Positions 35,106 through 46,560 are shown, counted from the stretch's first letter. The stretch is DNA of 64,000 nt from Fomitopsis serialis (GCF_022376445.1 NW_025955028.1:1-64000), one strand, 5' to 3'. Translations and numbers: made by a program. Notes: a model not told the origin generated them from the sequence alone.

Positions 35106-36553
35106 ATGTCCTCCGCGTCCGCGACGTCCTTCCCGCTGTCTGGCCTGCCAACAGGCTCATCCCGCGCGACGTCCGCGTCCTCCACGTCTTCTGCTGCTGG
35201 CTCAAGTACTGCATCCTCCTCCTCTTCCAGCTCCGCATCCTCTACTACCTCCTCTCCTACGAATACTAACCCTGCTGCCTCTTCTTCAGGTACAACCGAC
35301 CCGGCTAGTTCTTCATCCTCTTCCTCTTCTTCCTCCTCCTCCACAACCTCCTCGAGCTCGTCCACCACAACCCCGTCCTCGTCCTCGAGCTCCACCACTC
35401 CCTCCTCGTCCTCCACCACCACCCCGGCTGGCGGGTCCTCGTCGTCCAGCGGCTCCTCCAGTGCATCCCAATCTGGCAGCTCCTCGTCTAGTGGCGGCTC
35501 GTCTTCCGCGTCCGCGTCCAGCTCGAGTGCCACGTCCACGTCCTATTCGACGCATACGCAGACGAGCACCTCGGTCTTCGTGTAAGTTTTCCTCGCCTGG
35601 CTTCCGCGCTTCTTCCTTATCTCACCTCGTGTCCCCCGCACAGCACGACCAATGCACAGGGCGCCCCCACTACCGTAACCTCCCTCCAGTATGTCACCTC
35701 CACCGCCGCCGCTGGCTCAACCGACACCTCCACCCGCTCCTCAAGCCATACCGGCGCCATCGTCGGTGGTGTCGTAGGCGGCATCGGTGGGCTCGCCGTC
35801 CTTCTCGCGCTTCTCTTCTTCCTCTGCAAGCGCAGGAAGCGCGACGACTTTGACGGCAACTTCGACCCCGACCGCGTCGTCGGCATCTCAGGACGCAACG
35901 GCGCCACCCTCCCCAATTTCGACCTCGGCGGCGCGGAAGACGTGACACCGTACACGTACAACCCCGCCGGGCCCAACGGCACCGGCGCGCCCGCCGCCGA
36001 CGACGGCATGCGCCAGCACTCGAACGTCCCCGCCTTCCTCGCGGGCGGCCTCGCAGGCGCAGGAGCCGGCGCCGGCGCTGCCGCCGCGCACCGTTCCGGG
36101 TCATCGTCTCCCCCCGTCGCCTCCGCGCCGTCGCACTACTCGCAGTCGCACTACGCGCCCTCGTCGTCCGACCCGTCGCAGTACCCCGACTACAGCGCCT
36201 ACAGCCAGTACGCGCAGCAGCCGGGCGCGGGCGCAGGCGTAGGATCGAACCACAACGCGCCCGGCGCGTACCGCCAGCCGTCGCCCGGGCCGAGCATGGC
36301 GTACTCGAGCGTCTCGCCGACGTCGCCGACGCACTCCGGGTCGGGCAGCGGCGCGCCGTTCCTGGCGCCGGGGACGCTCCAGAGCGCGAAGGAGCGCGAG
36401 GCGATGATGCGGCGCTCGGGGATGCAGCTCGCGAACCCGGGTGAGGTCGTGCAGCACCAGGACGGGGGCCGCGTGCCGGAGGGGCACGAGGAGGAGGAGA
36501 ACGTGTTGAGCGAGGTGCCCCCGCGGTATGACCAGATCCACCGGGATGCCTGA
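35106..36553 (+). CDS. Ser-rich single-span membrane protein with Tyr/Pro-rich cytosolic tail
   Basis: About 150 residues of nearly pure Ser/Thr/Pro/Ala begin at MSSASATSFPLSG. One intron (about 35583-35642) follows TSTSVFV. The second exon has TTVTSLQYVTSTAAAGSTD, one span (GGVVGGIGGLAVLLALLFFL, 35773-35832) and a CKRRKRDD stop-transfer. The tail of about 240 residues has repeated SHY/SQY/QYPDYSAYSQYAQ motifs and ends PPRYDQIHRDA at TGA 36551-36553, with a late PPRY motif of the kind bound by WW domains. The architecture matches the gene at 12413-13976 but the tails are not similar. A cell-surface or wall-stress role is inferred from layout only. No signal peptide is seen, so a missing 5' exon is possible. 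Confidence 0.75.
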
Positions 36554-37149
36554 GCGTGGGCTCTCTGTGCCTTTTCGTGAGTCGCCTTTCGTGTGTGGTC
36601 CGTGCAGACGGCTGACGGCGTGCGCTGCAGACGATAGACGGACTGCGTTTCTTCAGTCGTGTTTATTCTAACGCAAGGTGGGGCCTCGGCCGTCCGACGT
36701 TGTCGCCTCGAACCTTTCCTCGCCGCAAAATTCTAGACGGCGCAACGAGGATACGACCGGGCCCGCACCACCCAACCCAATTCCACTCCACACCATATGA
36801 TACATGCATCGACGAGACGACCTCTGTACGCTACGCCACGACGTTCCCCCGCACCTACGTACGCAGCGCCCGGGACTCCCCGGGTTCCGCGAGACTCGTG
36901 CTCCCTTTTCTCGCCTGCTTTACTTACTCGCATTAACGTAATTGACGGACTATACGCTCGCTTGTCTCGTCCGCAGTTTTGCCTTGGTTGCTGCCTGTGC
37001 ACATGCATGTGAACGTCGCTGCTTTTGGTAATGACAGACGTATATGATAGACGGCGATGGCGCGTTCTCGGGGTGGGAGGTGCGTGCGCTCTTGCGGGCG
37101 GTGAGTGGTTGGTCTGCGGCGGTTTCCTGTTATGGAAATTATCTACAGC

Positions 37150-37700
37150 AGCACTGTAGCGCTCAGGCCCGGGCCCTCGACAGCTGGCGGTCGAAGACGC
37201 CCGGAACGCAGTGACGCTCGCGCTCCGCCCTATGTATGCTGTCCGTCGTGGCGTGGATGCCGGCGACGATCCACGTGCTGGGCGTGCCGCCGTCTTCTGT
37301 GGCTGAGTCGGTGTCGATGCTCGATGTGCTTACAAGCAGCCTTCGCGCCGCACTGGAGGGGCACGAGACTGACGCTCGGACGAAGGCAGACGACGTTCTG
37401 AAGGAGGTTTGGTTTCCGGAGCAGGGCGTTGATCTATCTCACACAGGACAGGGACAGGGACGAAGCACCGTCGGTGTCCAGCTCTGCCAGAGTCCGACGT
37501 TCACGAGTTGGAGGACGCGCTGCAGGTGGGTTCCGTTCACGCACGACCTCTCTGTTCCCGCGATTGAAGACGTTCCCGCCACCACTCAGGAAACTACGGG
37601 CGTCATCGGCGCCGCACGAAAGTGTTGCTGGCGCTGCGTCTGGCTCGCAGAGCATTCTTCACATGGATCCCTTTGTCTGCCCACTCGACAGATGGAAATA
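37150..37700. repeat. Duplicated module F, copy 1
   Basis: About 350 bp or more shared with 40300-40690. Conserved pieces are a CGCGCCGCACTGGAGGGGCACGAG-like block, the phrase encoding PRLKTFPP, and the segment TACGGGCGTCATCGGCGCCG. Frames on both strands are kept open in both copies (plus DVLKEVWFPEQG; minus GGNVFNRGNREV), so a coding origin is possible but the strand is not settled. No domain recognised. Confidence 0.45.
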
Positions 37701-37983
37701 AACGTAACCGAGTAATGCATTTTGTGTCCGTCGTGACCCCAAGACATGATTTGGTCATTTGGTCCAACGACCTTAACAATCATGTCGCTCTGACCCATTT
37801 GAACACGTACCCAAGATCCGCTTGATGGGAGGTACTTGTCCAGGTGAGTTAGGAGTTTCGAGCACATATCTCATCACGGGCGACATCAGAGGCACACCGA
37901 GCTTTCACGACTCAACAATCTCATTCCACTACCTAACACGCACTACAACGTCAAGTGATCTGCTGTGGGCGACGTAGCCTGCA

Positions 37984-38660
37984 CTAGTCCAAGTCGTCCA
38001 CGTCCATCCTGGCGAACACCGCATCCTCCCATGCGCGCGCGAACAGCTCGTCCTCCTCGGTTGCCCTCGCAAACAAATGCTCGTCAAGGTCCCTCTGATG
38101 ATTCTGCGGTGAAGTAAGAGTAATAGTCGGAAGATTGTTGGCACCGTGAGGCCTCCGAGGCCTCTGAGGTACCGGAACTGGGCCTGATGGGCGCAGTCTA
38201 GTCTGAGGTGGACGGGAAGGCGGTCCGCGGTAAAGTACACGCCCCGATGGTCTCCCGCGGTCCATCGGGTCCCGAGCATAGAGCTCGTCAAGCTCCCTCC
38301 GCTGTTGCGGATTGGGAGCCGCGGGCTTGGGGGACGACGGGAGCCGTTTCGAAGCGTCCCGTTGGGGTGGGTGCTGGGCGTGGCGGTGGGGTCTGCGAAC
38401 AGCGTTACTGCGGTGTAGTCCCGGCCTGGCGGGCGTGTCCGCCCGTCCGAAGATCAGGTCCCGAGCGTAGAGCTCGTCGTCGAAGCTGCGCTGTGCGAGC
38501 GCATCCTCTTCGAGCGCACGGACGCCGCTGGTGTGTAGCGTGAGCGGAGGCTAGTCATGAGGAAGAGGAGGAGAAGACTCACAGTCCCGAGGGGGCGGCT
38601 AGTGCAGGTGCCGCAGCGACGGCGATGAACACAGCAGATAAAACGGCGGGGTAACGCATA
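37984..38660 (-). CDS. Small secreted protein SSP1 (array member 1)
   Basis: Two exons, 38660-38583 and 38527-37984, with a 55-bp intron at the same place as in all family members. The first exon encodes the signal peptide (MRYPAV...ALAAPSG). Here an A5 run (38640-38644) has one base more than the frame allows, so the signal peptide is shifted unless this is a sequence error. Corrected, the product is about 206 aa. The mature part reads EEDALAQRSFDDELYARDL, a Pro/Arg-rich middle, a second RELDELYARDPM, and the C-terminal LDEHLFARATEEDELFARAW and EDAVFARMDVDDLD. The acidic-x-L-[YF]-A-R motif thus appears about five times. No known domain; secretion is predicted, function unknown. Confidence 0.65.
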
Positions 38661-38854
38661 TTCGACGTGGCAGTGCGTAGGAAAGGCGTGAAAGAAGGAA
38701 AGTGAAGTCGTCAAAAAGGGGAAGGCTGGGGGCAAGGTCCGGTCAGTCTGCGAGTATAACGCGTCGAAACAACCTGAAGGGCCACTCACTAACCAGCACC
38801 CTCGCCTGTAGGTGAGCTCGAAAGAGGAATGAGCTGAGGGCTCTGACGAAGCTC

Positions 38855-38872
38855 GACACAATTTATATCACG
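38855..38872 (-). promoter_or_regulatory. TATA box of SSP1, conserved in the SSP family
   Basis: The minus strand reads TGATATAAATTGTGTCGAG about 200 bp upstream of the ATG. The same TATA (GATATAAATTG or close) sits at the same distance in the other four copies: near 42598, 45613, 52655 and 55368 (TTATAAAA-like in the last). Between TATA and ATG all copies keep a likely 5'-UTR intron: a GTTAGTGAGT donor and a CCCCCAGCC acceptor. Confidence 0.6.
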
Positions 38873-39768
38873 TCTAAGCGCTTCCGGCTACTTACAACTG
38901 TCAATCAAGCCCGCTTTGACAGATCCAATCAAGTTCACATGGCACAGCCGTAGATCTAGCGAGGCCCTCGTTTTTGCTGCCCTTTTTCCTCAATCGCACG
39001 TAGCCTGCTGTGTCTGGTGAGCAACTCAGAATTTCCACTCGCGGTCTCGCATAACTTCGACCTACTACGCCATCGTATGTCGACCCCATTACACTGTCAT
39101 AAATCATGAAAAGAGCCGCATCGGGATTGGCTCTGCTCTTGACAGCCTCATTTGATTCACGATCTCGTCGTTAGAGCAAACCACTTAATCTGCACACCAT
39201 GCTAGGCTTCTATTTTCCCGGGTAGTACTGTAACACCTACTCTAGTTCTGGCGGAGGCTCAGGCTCCAATACGCGACCGCTTCAAGGTGCGCTGCGGGGC
39301 ATCATTGGCCTAAGCATAGATCGGCGAGGCACTTCCCTGCCGACGTCGCACTCAAGTATGCGACCGCCTTGTACTCTGCGGACGATATTTGGCATGCCAG
39401 AAAGAATCCATGTATGCGACGGTGACTTGAAGGCATGAGCTATGTCGGGGGGCAGCGCGCTGCAGCCGTGGACCCACACGGGAGGCCCACACAAGCACGG
39501 CCCCCAGGACAGGCAGATGTCAATGAAGGACGCAGATGGTATCGCCGAAGCCCGAGGAGGATCGCGTATCGGTGCATCTCGTACCTTCTTGCCCTGGCAC
39601 TGCCACTCGCGCCGATCACGACCCATCCGTCACGGTGAGCAAAACATCCGCGCGAATCAGACAACGTCACCGCGAGGGCACTGAGTACTTACTGACACTC
39701 GTTTCGGGATTGATAAACAGCGATGCGGCTTGGGCAGTGATGCCGCGACGCTGCAGAGGCAAGATCTC

Positions 39769-40275
39769 AGGCCTTGACTCCGTTCCTCACCAGGACCTTC
39801 CAATCCCTCCCGGCCGCGAAGACGATCTCCGTGCTGAGCCTGTCCGTGTTCCAGATCGTCTCGCTCGGCGCGCATGCGGGCTGCGCGACGCGGAACAGCT
39901 CGACCGGCGCGGCGACGATCCCCAGGTCCGCGAGCGTCGCCGGCGGACCATCAGGGCGATGTGGCGGTCCGACTCAGAGGTGAGCGCGTTCGTCGAGGAC
40001 GAGTTGGCAGGCGGTACCGAAGGCGACTGTGGGTGACGTGACGGGTGAGTATAAGTGAAGCGGAGGGAGGAGTGACAGTGGTGCATTCCCTGCGCGCCGT
40101 GCATCTTCGTGTGGAGGGTGTGGTCACGGTGGTCGATGGCTGTGAGGCCATTATGGACGTAGCCGAGCACCGGCTTAGCGTATAGCACGATGGAGGAGCG
40201 ATGGCGAGAGGTGCTCACAGCATGTGCGGCGACGAGACCCCCGACTCGAAACATGGCGATCGAGGCATTGAAGCC
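39769..40275 (-). pseudogene. Glycerol dehydrogenase pseudogene (C-terminal fragment)
   Basis: Closely similar to the C-terminal third of the gene at 48437-49724, from the AAAHA block to the end. It has several internal losses: the segment encoding the ADAAG part of the tail and the segment encoding MVSVGLP are missing, and small indels shift the frame. Nothing of the nucleotide-binding half is present. It lies at the distal edge of unit U1, so it probably moved with the segmental duplication. Confidence 0.75.
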
Positions 40276-40299
40276 GAGGCAATCCGAGAAAGAGACGGG

Positions 40300-40690
40300 C
40301 GGGTGAGGGTACCTTCGCGCCGCGCTAAAGGGCCACGAGGCGGACGCCTGGACGAAGGCAAACGAGGTTCTGACTGAGTTTAGGATTTCAGAGCAGGGCA
40401 GGGTGCGGTACATCCAGAAGCGGCGCCGACTGGGCGCTGATGTCCTTGATTTATGCCGCACGGGACGAGGACGGGAGCGAAGGATCGCCGGTATTCAACT
40501 CCAACCCTGACGTTCACGAGTTGGGTGGCGCGCTCCAGACGAGTTCCTTGCACACGCGACCTCTCTGTTTCCGCGATTAAAGACATTCCCGCCACTACTC
40601 AGGGAACTACGGGCGTCATCGGCGCCGCAAAGAAGTGTTGCTAGTGCTGGGCCTGGCTCGCAGAGCATCTCGCTCGGCACATGGACCCGC
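40300..40690. repeat. Duplicated module F, copy 2
   Basis: Second copy of the 37150-37700 module, with the same TACGGGCGTCATCGGCGCCG core and the same PRLKTFPP-encoding phrase, but shorter and with indels. Confidence 0.45.
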
Positions 40691-40941
40691 ACCAGGCGTT
40701 GAGGAGGGACGTCGCACGATCCCAGGGTACCGTATACCCCTGGGCGCTGCCACCAGGTCTGCCGTCCGCGGTCTTGGACGCGCTGAAGGACGCACTCGTG
40801 GAGAGGCTGAGGTCCGCTCTGGCGACGTATGTCTTAGAGCAGGAGAGGCGAGACGGCTGGCCTGCGCGGAATCTGATATGGAGGGAATTCCAGATTTTAT
40901 GGCGTATGCTTCATCATTATGCGACAGCCCATAGCTCATAG
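40681..40941 (+). CDS. Hypothetical protein fragment (about 86 codons)
   Basis: An open frame with protein-like content, such as PWALPPGLPSAVLDALKDAL and LIWREFQILWRMLHHY, likely amphipathic helices. No start codon of convincing context is seen; it follows directly on module F and may be its continuation. No domain recognised. Confidence 0.3.
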   Translation: MDPHQALRRDVARSQGTVYPWALPPGLPSAVLDALKDALVERLRSALATYVLEQERRDGWPARNLIWREFQILWRMLHHYATAHSS

Positions 40942-41631
40942 CGTTCTGATTCATGAATTTGCTCATGACAAGGCGACGGTGTGGTAGCCAGGAGACATCG
41001 GGGCGGACATGGAATACACACGGTAAGACGGCAAACTGCTTCCTGCGGTGCGCTGGAGGCCGCGGGGCCTGTGCGTACCGCGGCGGGAGCATGTTAGAGC
41101 GCACTGACAGCTACACCAGCTGTACAAGTGCTCATTCGTCGAGGCTTCAGTAATAGGTAAGCACCTTATAGACAGCCGTTCACTGTCAGACTCGACGGAG
41201 GCTCGAGCGATCTCGTCGCGCACGGAACCGAGTGTGAGTCCCTTTGTTTGCTCACTCGAGAGATACATATAAAGGTGACTAAGCAAAGGAATTGCCCGTC
41301 GTGACTCCAAGACACGATTTGGCCATTCGGTTCATCATTTACCTGCTCTGGCGCTTGTTGCCTGTGGTACGTCGGCGACTGCATGTGGCAAGGACGTCTA
41401 TGGCGAGCACCATCTCAGCAATCATATCACTCAGGCCCATTTGAACGGTGTACCCGAGAGTCGCTTTACGGGAACCATTCAGGTGAGTCAGAAGTTCCGA
41501 GCACACATTTCATCACGGGCGACATCCGAGTCAGATGCACACCGGGTTTTCACGACTCAACAATTCCATTCCACTTTCTATCACGTACTGCGACGTCAAG
41601 TAATATGTTGCGGGCGACGTACTAGCCTGCA

Positions 41632-42394
41632 CTAGTCCAAGTCGTCCACGTCCGTCCTGGCGAATACCACATCCTCCCATGCGCGCGCGAACAACTCGTC
41701 CTCCTCGGTTGCCCTCGCAAGCAAATGCTCGTCAACCCCCCTCCGATGCTTAGTGACAACAATGGAAGGAATCTTGTGACCATTAGGGTTCCGAGGTGCC
41801 TGACTTGGAAATGGTTGTTTCGGTATTCGGCCCTTCTTAGGATGCGGAGACGGGTCGCGTGGAGGCTTCCATGGTGTTTTGTTCGATGAACGACCTTCTC
41901 TCCCTCGGGCCATTAGGTCCCGAGCGTAGAGCTCGTCAAGCTGCCTCCGCTTCGACGGCTGCGGCTTATGATCCGGACTCATCTCAGAGAGCCCCGCTTC
42001 ACCCGACTCCTTCGAACCTGGCGGTGGGTGTAGCGGTGGCAAAGCGTTTTGACGGTGCGCTTTCGGTTTGACGGGCGGCTTACCCGACTTCTTCGAACCT
42101 GGCGGTGGGTGTAGCGGTGGCAAAGCGTTTTGACGGCGCGGCTTCGGTTTGGCGGGCGGTTTGACGTGCTGTTCTGCCCGTCGGAAGATCAGGTCCCGAG
42201 CGTAGAGCTCGTCGTCAAAGCTGCGCTGTGCGAGCGCATCCTCTTCGACAGCACGGAGACCGCTGCGATGTATCGTGAGTGGACGCTAGTCATGAGAACG
42301 AAGGGGAGGAGACTCACAGTCCAGATGGGGCGGCTAGTGCAGGTGCCGCCGCGGCTGCGATGAGCACAGCGGATATAACGGCGGAGTAGTGCAT
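41632..42394 (-). CDS. Small secreted protein SSP2 (array member 2)
   Basis: Exons 42394-42318 and 42262-41632 (intron 55 bp) give 235 aa with no frameshift. The signal peptide begins MHYSAVISAVLIAAAAAP and ends near ALA-APSG. The mature part opens VEEDALAQRSFDDELYARDL and closes with VDEHLLARATEEDELFARAW, EDVVFARTDVDDLD. The middle is basic and proline-rich and contains an exact-register tandem duplication of 27 residues (each with RQNALPPLHPPPGSK), an 81-bp DNA repeat at about 42000-42160. A third LDELYARDLMARG motif lies between. Longest member of the family and the best-preserved reading frame. Confidence 0.75.
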
Positions 42395-42789
42395 GTTTGA
42401 CGTGGCAGGGCGTAAGAAAGGCGTGAAAGAAGGAAATTGAAGTCGTCAAAAAAGGGAAGGCTGGGGGCAATGGTCCGGTCAGTCTGAGGGTATAACGCGT
42501 CGAAACAACCTGAAGGCTACTCACTAACCAGCACCTTCGCCTGTGGGTGAGCTCGAAAGAGGAATGAGCTGAGGTACGCCGACGAAGCTCGATGCAATTT
42601 ATATCATGTCTAAACGCTTCCCCGCACTTCGATGGGGCCGTGACAGATACTGTCAATCAAGTGGGCATCATATTCAATCAAGTACGCATCAGATACAAAG
42701 GCGCAGTCTTAGCTCTATCGAACACCCTCGGTTTTGATGTCATTTCTCGCTTAATAGCACGTAGGCTCACTTTCGAATTCGCGCTCACT

Positions 42790-42870
42790 CATTCCTATAG
42801 TACTGTGGAACCCGTAGCCTCTAGTATCGTGGAACCTGTAGTATCGTGGAATCTGTAGCCTGAGTATCGT
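42790..42870. repeat. Minisatellite of GTGGAACC-type units
   Basis: Three to four imperfect units of the form TAGTATCGTGGAACCTG within the distal promoter part of U2. The same spot in U3 (about 45810-45890) also has several units, whereas U5 (about 55540) has one, so the unit number varies between duplicated copies. Confidence 0.6.
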
Positions 42871-43509
42871 GGAACCGGTTATTACAGAACTACTCTGTGT
42901 CCGGTGAGCAACTCACAAGTTTCCACTCGCGGTCCCACACCATCGTACGCAACACGATCCCATCAAACACTTCATAAACGTTGAAAGAGCGGCATCAGGT
43001 TGTGTCGATTTTGCTCTTGCTAGTCTCACTTGAGTCTCACTGCTGGATCAAATCACATATTCTACACACCATCCAAGCCTTCGCGTTCCAGTTAGCACTG
43101 TAACGCCTGCTGGCGGGGGCTTATGCTCAAAAACGCGACAGCTTGTGCTCTGCGAGGCATTGGCCTCAGTACAGATGCTCCACGTGTGCCCACCGACGGC
43201 AATAGTCTGCAAGAAACAACCATGTATAAGCTATATCCCGGGGGGACAGACGGTGTTGCAGCGGAGGACTCATAAGGGAAATATCGCCGAAGCTGAGGCT
43301 CTTCGTGTAGCGGTGCTGGCCTCTCGCCTAACGGCTGGATCACGACGCACAACAAAGCTTCCGCGAATCAGTAATCCTAACGAAGGCACTGACCCTGATT
43401 TTGGGAATTGATGCTGATGGCGATACCGAGCTCGGGCAGTGGCGCCTCCGACGCAACTGAGTGATGTTCAGCGGAGTCGTTCATATTGTACTATTTCGAC
43501 CATGGGTTC

Positions 43510-43790
43510 GCGGGGTGTGACCCGTGACCAACGAACTTGCAAAATTCCTAGTTCACAGTGTCTGGTGACCTGTGACCACAGAACTTGGATAGTTCACAGG
43601 TGGCCGGGCAGGCGGCGGGCGACCGCCTTTGCTACTAGTAGCACTGCGCCGCAGGCCCGAAAATGCTTTCGTATACCTGTGACCGCCTACGGGAATCCTT
43701 GGTTCAGACCCCTCTGTGACCTGTGACATGTGAACTGAAACCCTAGTTCGAGGGGGGTGCGACCTATGACCGAACCTATGGTCGAAAAAG
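43510..43790. repeat. Imperfect repeats with GTGACCTGTGACC core
   Basis: A phrase GTGACC(C/T)GTGACCA followed by GAACTTG and a TAGTTCACAG-type end occurs at about 43518 and 43563, with degenerate versions at about 43716 and 43767. It sits between units U2 and U3 and has no coding character. Confidence 0.5.
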
Positions 43791-43800
43791 TACAGTATTG

Positions 43801-46560
43801 TCACCATCATGCTGATGGGTGGCGAGCTTCTGTAGAGAGACTCAGTGAGCGGGTTTGAGGGAATCATGGCGGCCCAGGCGTCGAAGTCGAGGCATTTGAG
43901 GAGGAACAGATGAAGGGTGGTTGAGAAGAGGATCGTGCTTGATCGTGCGTAAGTTAAGTATGTAAGTACCAAACGCTGGCATCGCTCATCGCCGAACCAG
44001 CATTAGATAAGCACCCGCCTCATGTGATTACTACTTTGAGACACCGAGTCCAGACCGATCCCTCCACGACTCGAGCCTGAGCGATCTCGACAGAGGCAAA
44101 AGTGAGTCTCAAGTTTCTCTGCGCACCTCTGCGCACTCGATACGTGTTATTCTGAACCACGACGAAAGTCCTAGCATAGTGCTGACGATCTCAAGCAAGC
44201 GATTTGCCGCGCCAGCACTGCTCTACTAGTAGGCATCGTACACCCATGGCCACTGGGTCAGCCTTCAGCAGCTAGCGCGGTTTCCAAACTTATAGTATGT
44301 CCGGACTTGCACCGAAGCGGAGGAGGTCGGTCTCGGTACTCACCATCGAACACGGCAATGTCGAGGGCTAGTCAGACCATGGCGGGTGCACTGGTCGAAC
44401 GGCAGACGAAGCGGATTACCTGGAGTAAAGACCGCGACGTCTTCCGTTTGTACACATTGTTATGCGAGCGCAGCGGTCGTCTCGCAATGTCCGGAGTGAC
44501 ACAATCTGGAGATCGAGGATGAACGCCGCGCGTCCGATTAAACCGCGAGCTACGCGGCATTGAGAATAGAGGTGAATAATTGAAGGATTCTGTGCCCGTC
44601 GTGACTTCAAGACGAAGACGGTTTGGTCATTTGGCTCATCATTTGCCTGCTGTAGGTCTTGTTGCCTGCAGCACGCCGGTGACTGTGCGACCGATCATAT
44701 GTGTGTGGCAAGTCGTTCAGGCCCATTTGAACAGTTCACCCAGGGGTCGCATTATGGGAAGTAGGTGAGTGAGAAATCCTGAGCACACATCTCATCACCG
44801 GCGGCATCAGAGGCACACTGGCACCGTGCTTTCACGACTCAATAATTCCATTCCACTGTCTATCACATACTGGGACGTCAAGTAGTCCGTTTGGTAGCCT
44901 GCACTAATTCAAGTCATCCATGTCCAGCCTAGCGAACACCGCATCCTCCCATGCGCGCGCGAACAGCTTGTCCTCCTCGGTTGCCCTCGCAAGCAAATAC
45001 TCGTCCGAGTCGTCAAGCGCCCTCAGCTTCGGCCGGGACTTCGATTCCGAGTTGTGCGGATCATGAACCGGGTTCTTCTCAGGGAACGACAATTCATTTG
45101 GATTCCGAGTCTTCGAACCTGGGCGTGGGCGTATCAGCAAAGCGTTTTGACGGCGCGGCTTCGGTTTGGCGGGCGGTTTGACGTGCTTTTCTGCCCGTCG
45201 GAAGATCAGGTCCCGGGCGTAGAGCTCGTCGTCAAAGCTGCGCTGTGCGAGCGCATCCTCTTCGACAGCACGGAGACCGCTGCGATGTATCGTGAGTGGA
45301 CGCTAGTCATGAGAACGAAGGGGAGGAGACTCACAGTCCCGATGGGGCGGCTAGTGCAGGTGCCGCGGCGGCTGCGATGAGCACAGCGGATATAACGGCG
45401 GAGTAGTGCATGATCGACGTGGCAGGGCGTAAGAAAGGCGTGAAAGAAGGAAATTGAAGTCGTCAAAAAAGGGAAGGCTGGGGGCGATGGTCCGGTTAGT
45501 CTGAGGGTATAACGCGTCGAAACAACCTGAAGGCTACTCACTAACCAGCACCTTCGCCTGTGGGTGAGCTCGAAAGAGGAATGAGCTGAGGTACGCTGAC
45601 GAAGCTCGACGCAACTTATATCATGTCTAAACGCTTCCCCGCACTTCGATGGGGCCGTGACAGATACTGTCAATCAAGTACGCATCATATTCAATTAAGT
45701 ACGCATCAGATACAAAGGCGCAGCCTTAGCTCTATCGAACACCCTCGGTTTTGATGTCATTTCTCGCTGAATAGCACGTAGGCTCACTTTCGAATTCGCG
45801 CTCACTCATTCCTGTAGTACCGTGGAACCCGTAGCCTCTAGTAACGTGGAACCTGTACTATTGTGGGACCTGTAGTATCGTGAAACCGGTTTTTACAAAA
45901 CTACTCTGTGTCCGATGAGCCACTCAAAAGAGTCCACTCGCGGTCTCACTCACTTCAACCTCGTCCCCACCATCATATGCGACACGATCCCATCAAACAC
46001 TCCATTAATCGTGAAAGAGCGGCATCATGATCAGACTGTGTCGATTCTGCTCTTGCTAGTCTCACTTGAGTCTCACTGCTGGATCAAATCACATATTCTG
46101 TGCACCCTACTAACCTTCGCGTTTTCCCGCTGGCACTGTACTAACGCCTGCTGGCCGGATCTCATGCTCAAATACGCGACAACTTGTGCTCTGCGAGGCA
46201 TTGGCCTCAGTACAGATGCGAATCGCGTGTCCACCGACAATAATTTGCAAGAAACAACTATGTATGCGGCGATAAAAACGCACAAATATGCCGGGGGGAC
46301 AACGTGTTGCAGCGGTGGACCCATAAGGGAAACAAGATACGCACACGGCAAAACTTGAGCAAAACACGCAGACAGACAGACGGAGACGCAGATGGTATAT
46401 ATCACCGAAGCTGAAGCCCTTCGTACATCGGTGCTGGCCTCTCGCCTAACGACTGGATCACGACGCACCCATTCACAAAGCCTCCGCGAATCAGAAATCC
46501 TAACGAAGGTACACTGACACTGATTTTGGGGATTGATGGCGATGGCGATTTCGGGCATCG
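43801..46560. repeat. Segmental duplication unit U3 (contains SSP3)
   Basis: Starts with CACCATCATGCTGATGGGTG, a sequence found again at about 46604 and, mutated, at 56272, which marks the unit border. The block at 43847-43940 (GAGCGGGTTTGAGGGAATCA) is nearly identical to 50913-51003 in U4. Module D (about 44240-44660) recurs at 51270-51720 and 53940-54410. Confidence 0.7.
44904..45411 (-). CDS. Small secreted protein SSP3 (array member 3)
   Basis: Exons 45411-45335 and 45279-44904 give 150 aa. The signal peptide is the same as in SSP2 (MHYSAVISAVLIAAAAAP). Mature part: VEEDALAQRSFDDELYARDL, a KPPAKPKPRRQNAL segment present here in one copy only (two in SSP2), then DDSDEYLLARATEEDKLFAR and AWEDAVFARLDMDDLN. 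Reads cleanly. Function unknown; predicted secreted. Confidence 0.75.

Larger units (their letters stand above)
37660..39760. repeat. Segmental duplication unit U1 (contains SSP1)
   Basis: Similar to U2-U5 in order and content: a leading block with GACTCCAAGACA-like sequence, a 3' flank with TTCACGACTCAACAAT, the minus-strand secreted-protein gene, its conserved promoter, and a distal block with TGCGACCGC and CGCCGAAGC sequences. Confidence 0.65.
41190..43430. repeat. Segmental duplication unit U2 (contains SSP2)
   Basis: Begins near a block reading GATCTCGTCGCGCACGGA (shared, with variation, with 44090, 51120 and 56430). It continues through the secreted-protein gene and its promoter and ends in a block with AACGAAGGCACTGA that recurs at about 46500 and 56155. 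Confidence 0.65.

Noticed and set aside
35057..35539. 160-codon acidic (Glu/Asp-rich) frame on the minus strand
   Set aside because: Mirror of the Ser-codon repeats (TCC/TCG/TCT) of the real plus-strand membrane protein gene.
35057..36553. Poly-Ser region considered as an assembly artefact
   Set aside because: The downstream span and tail stay in one frame, and a similar layout occurs at 12.4-14.0 kb, so a genuine Ser-rich surface protein is more likely.
46073..46558. 161-codon minus-strand frame in the distal part of unit U3
   Set aside because: The corresponding parts of U1, U2, U4 and U5 have stops and shifts in this frame, so no conserved protein is supported.
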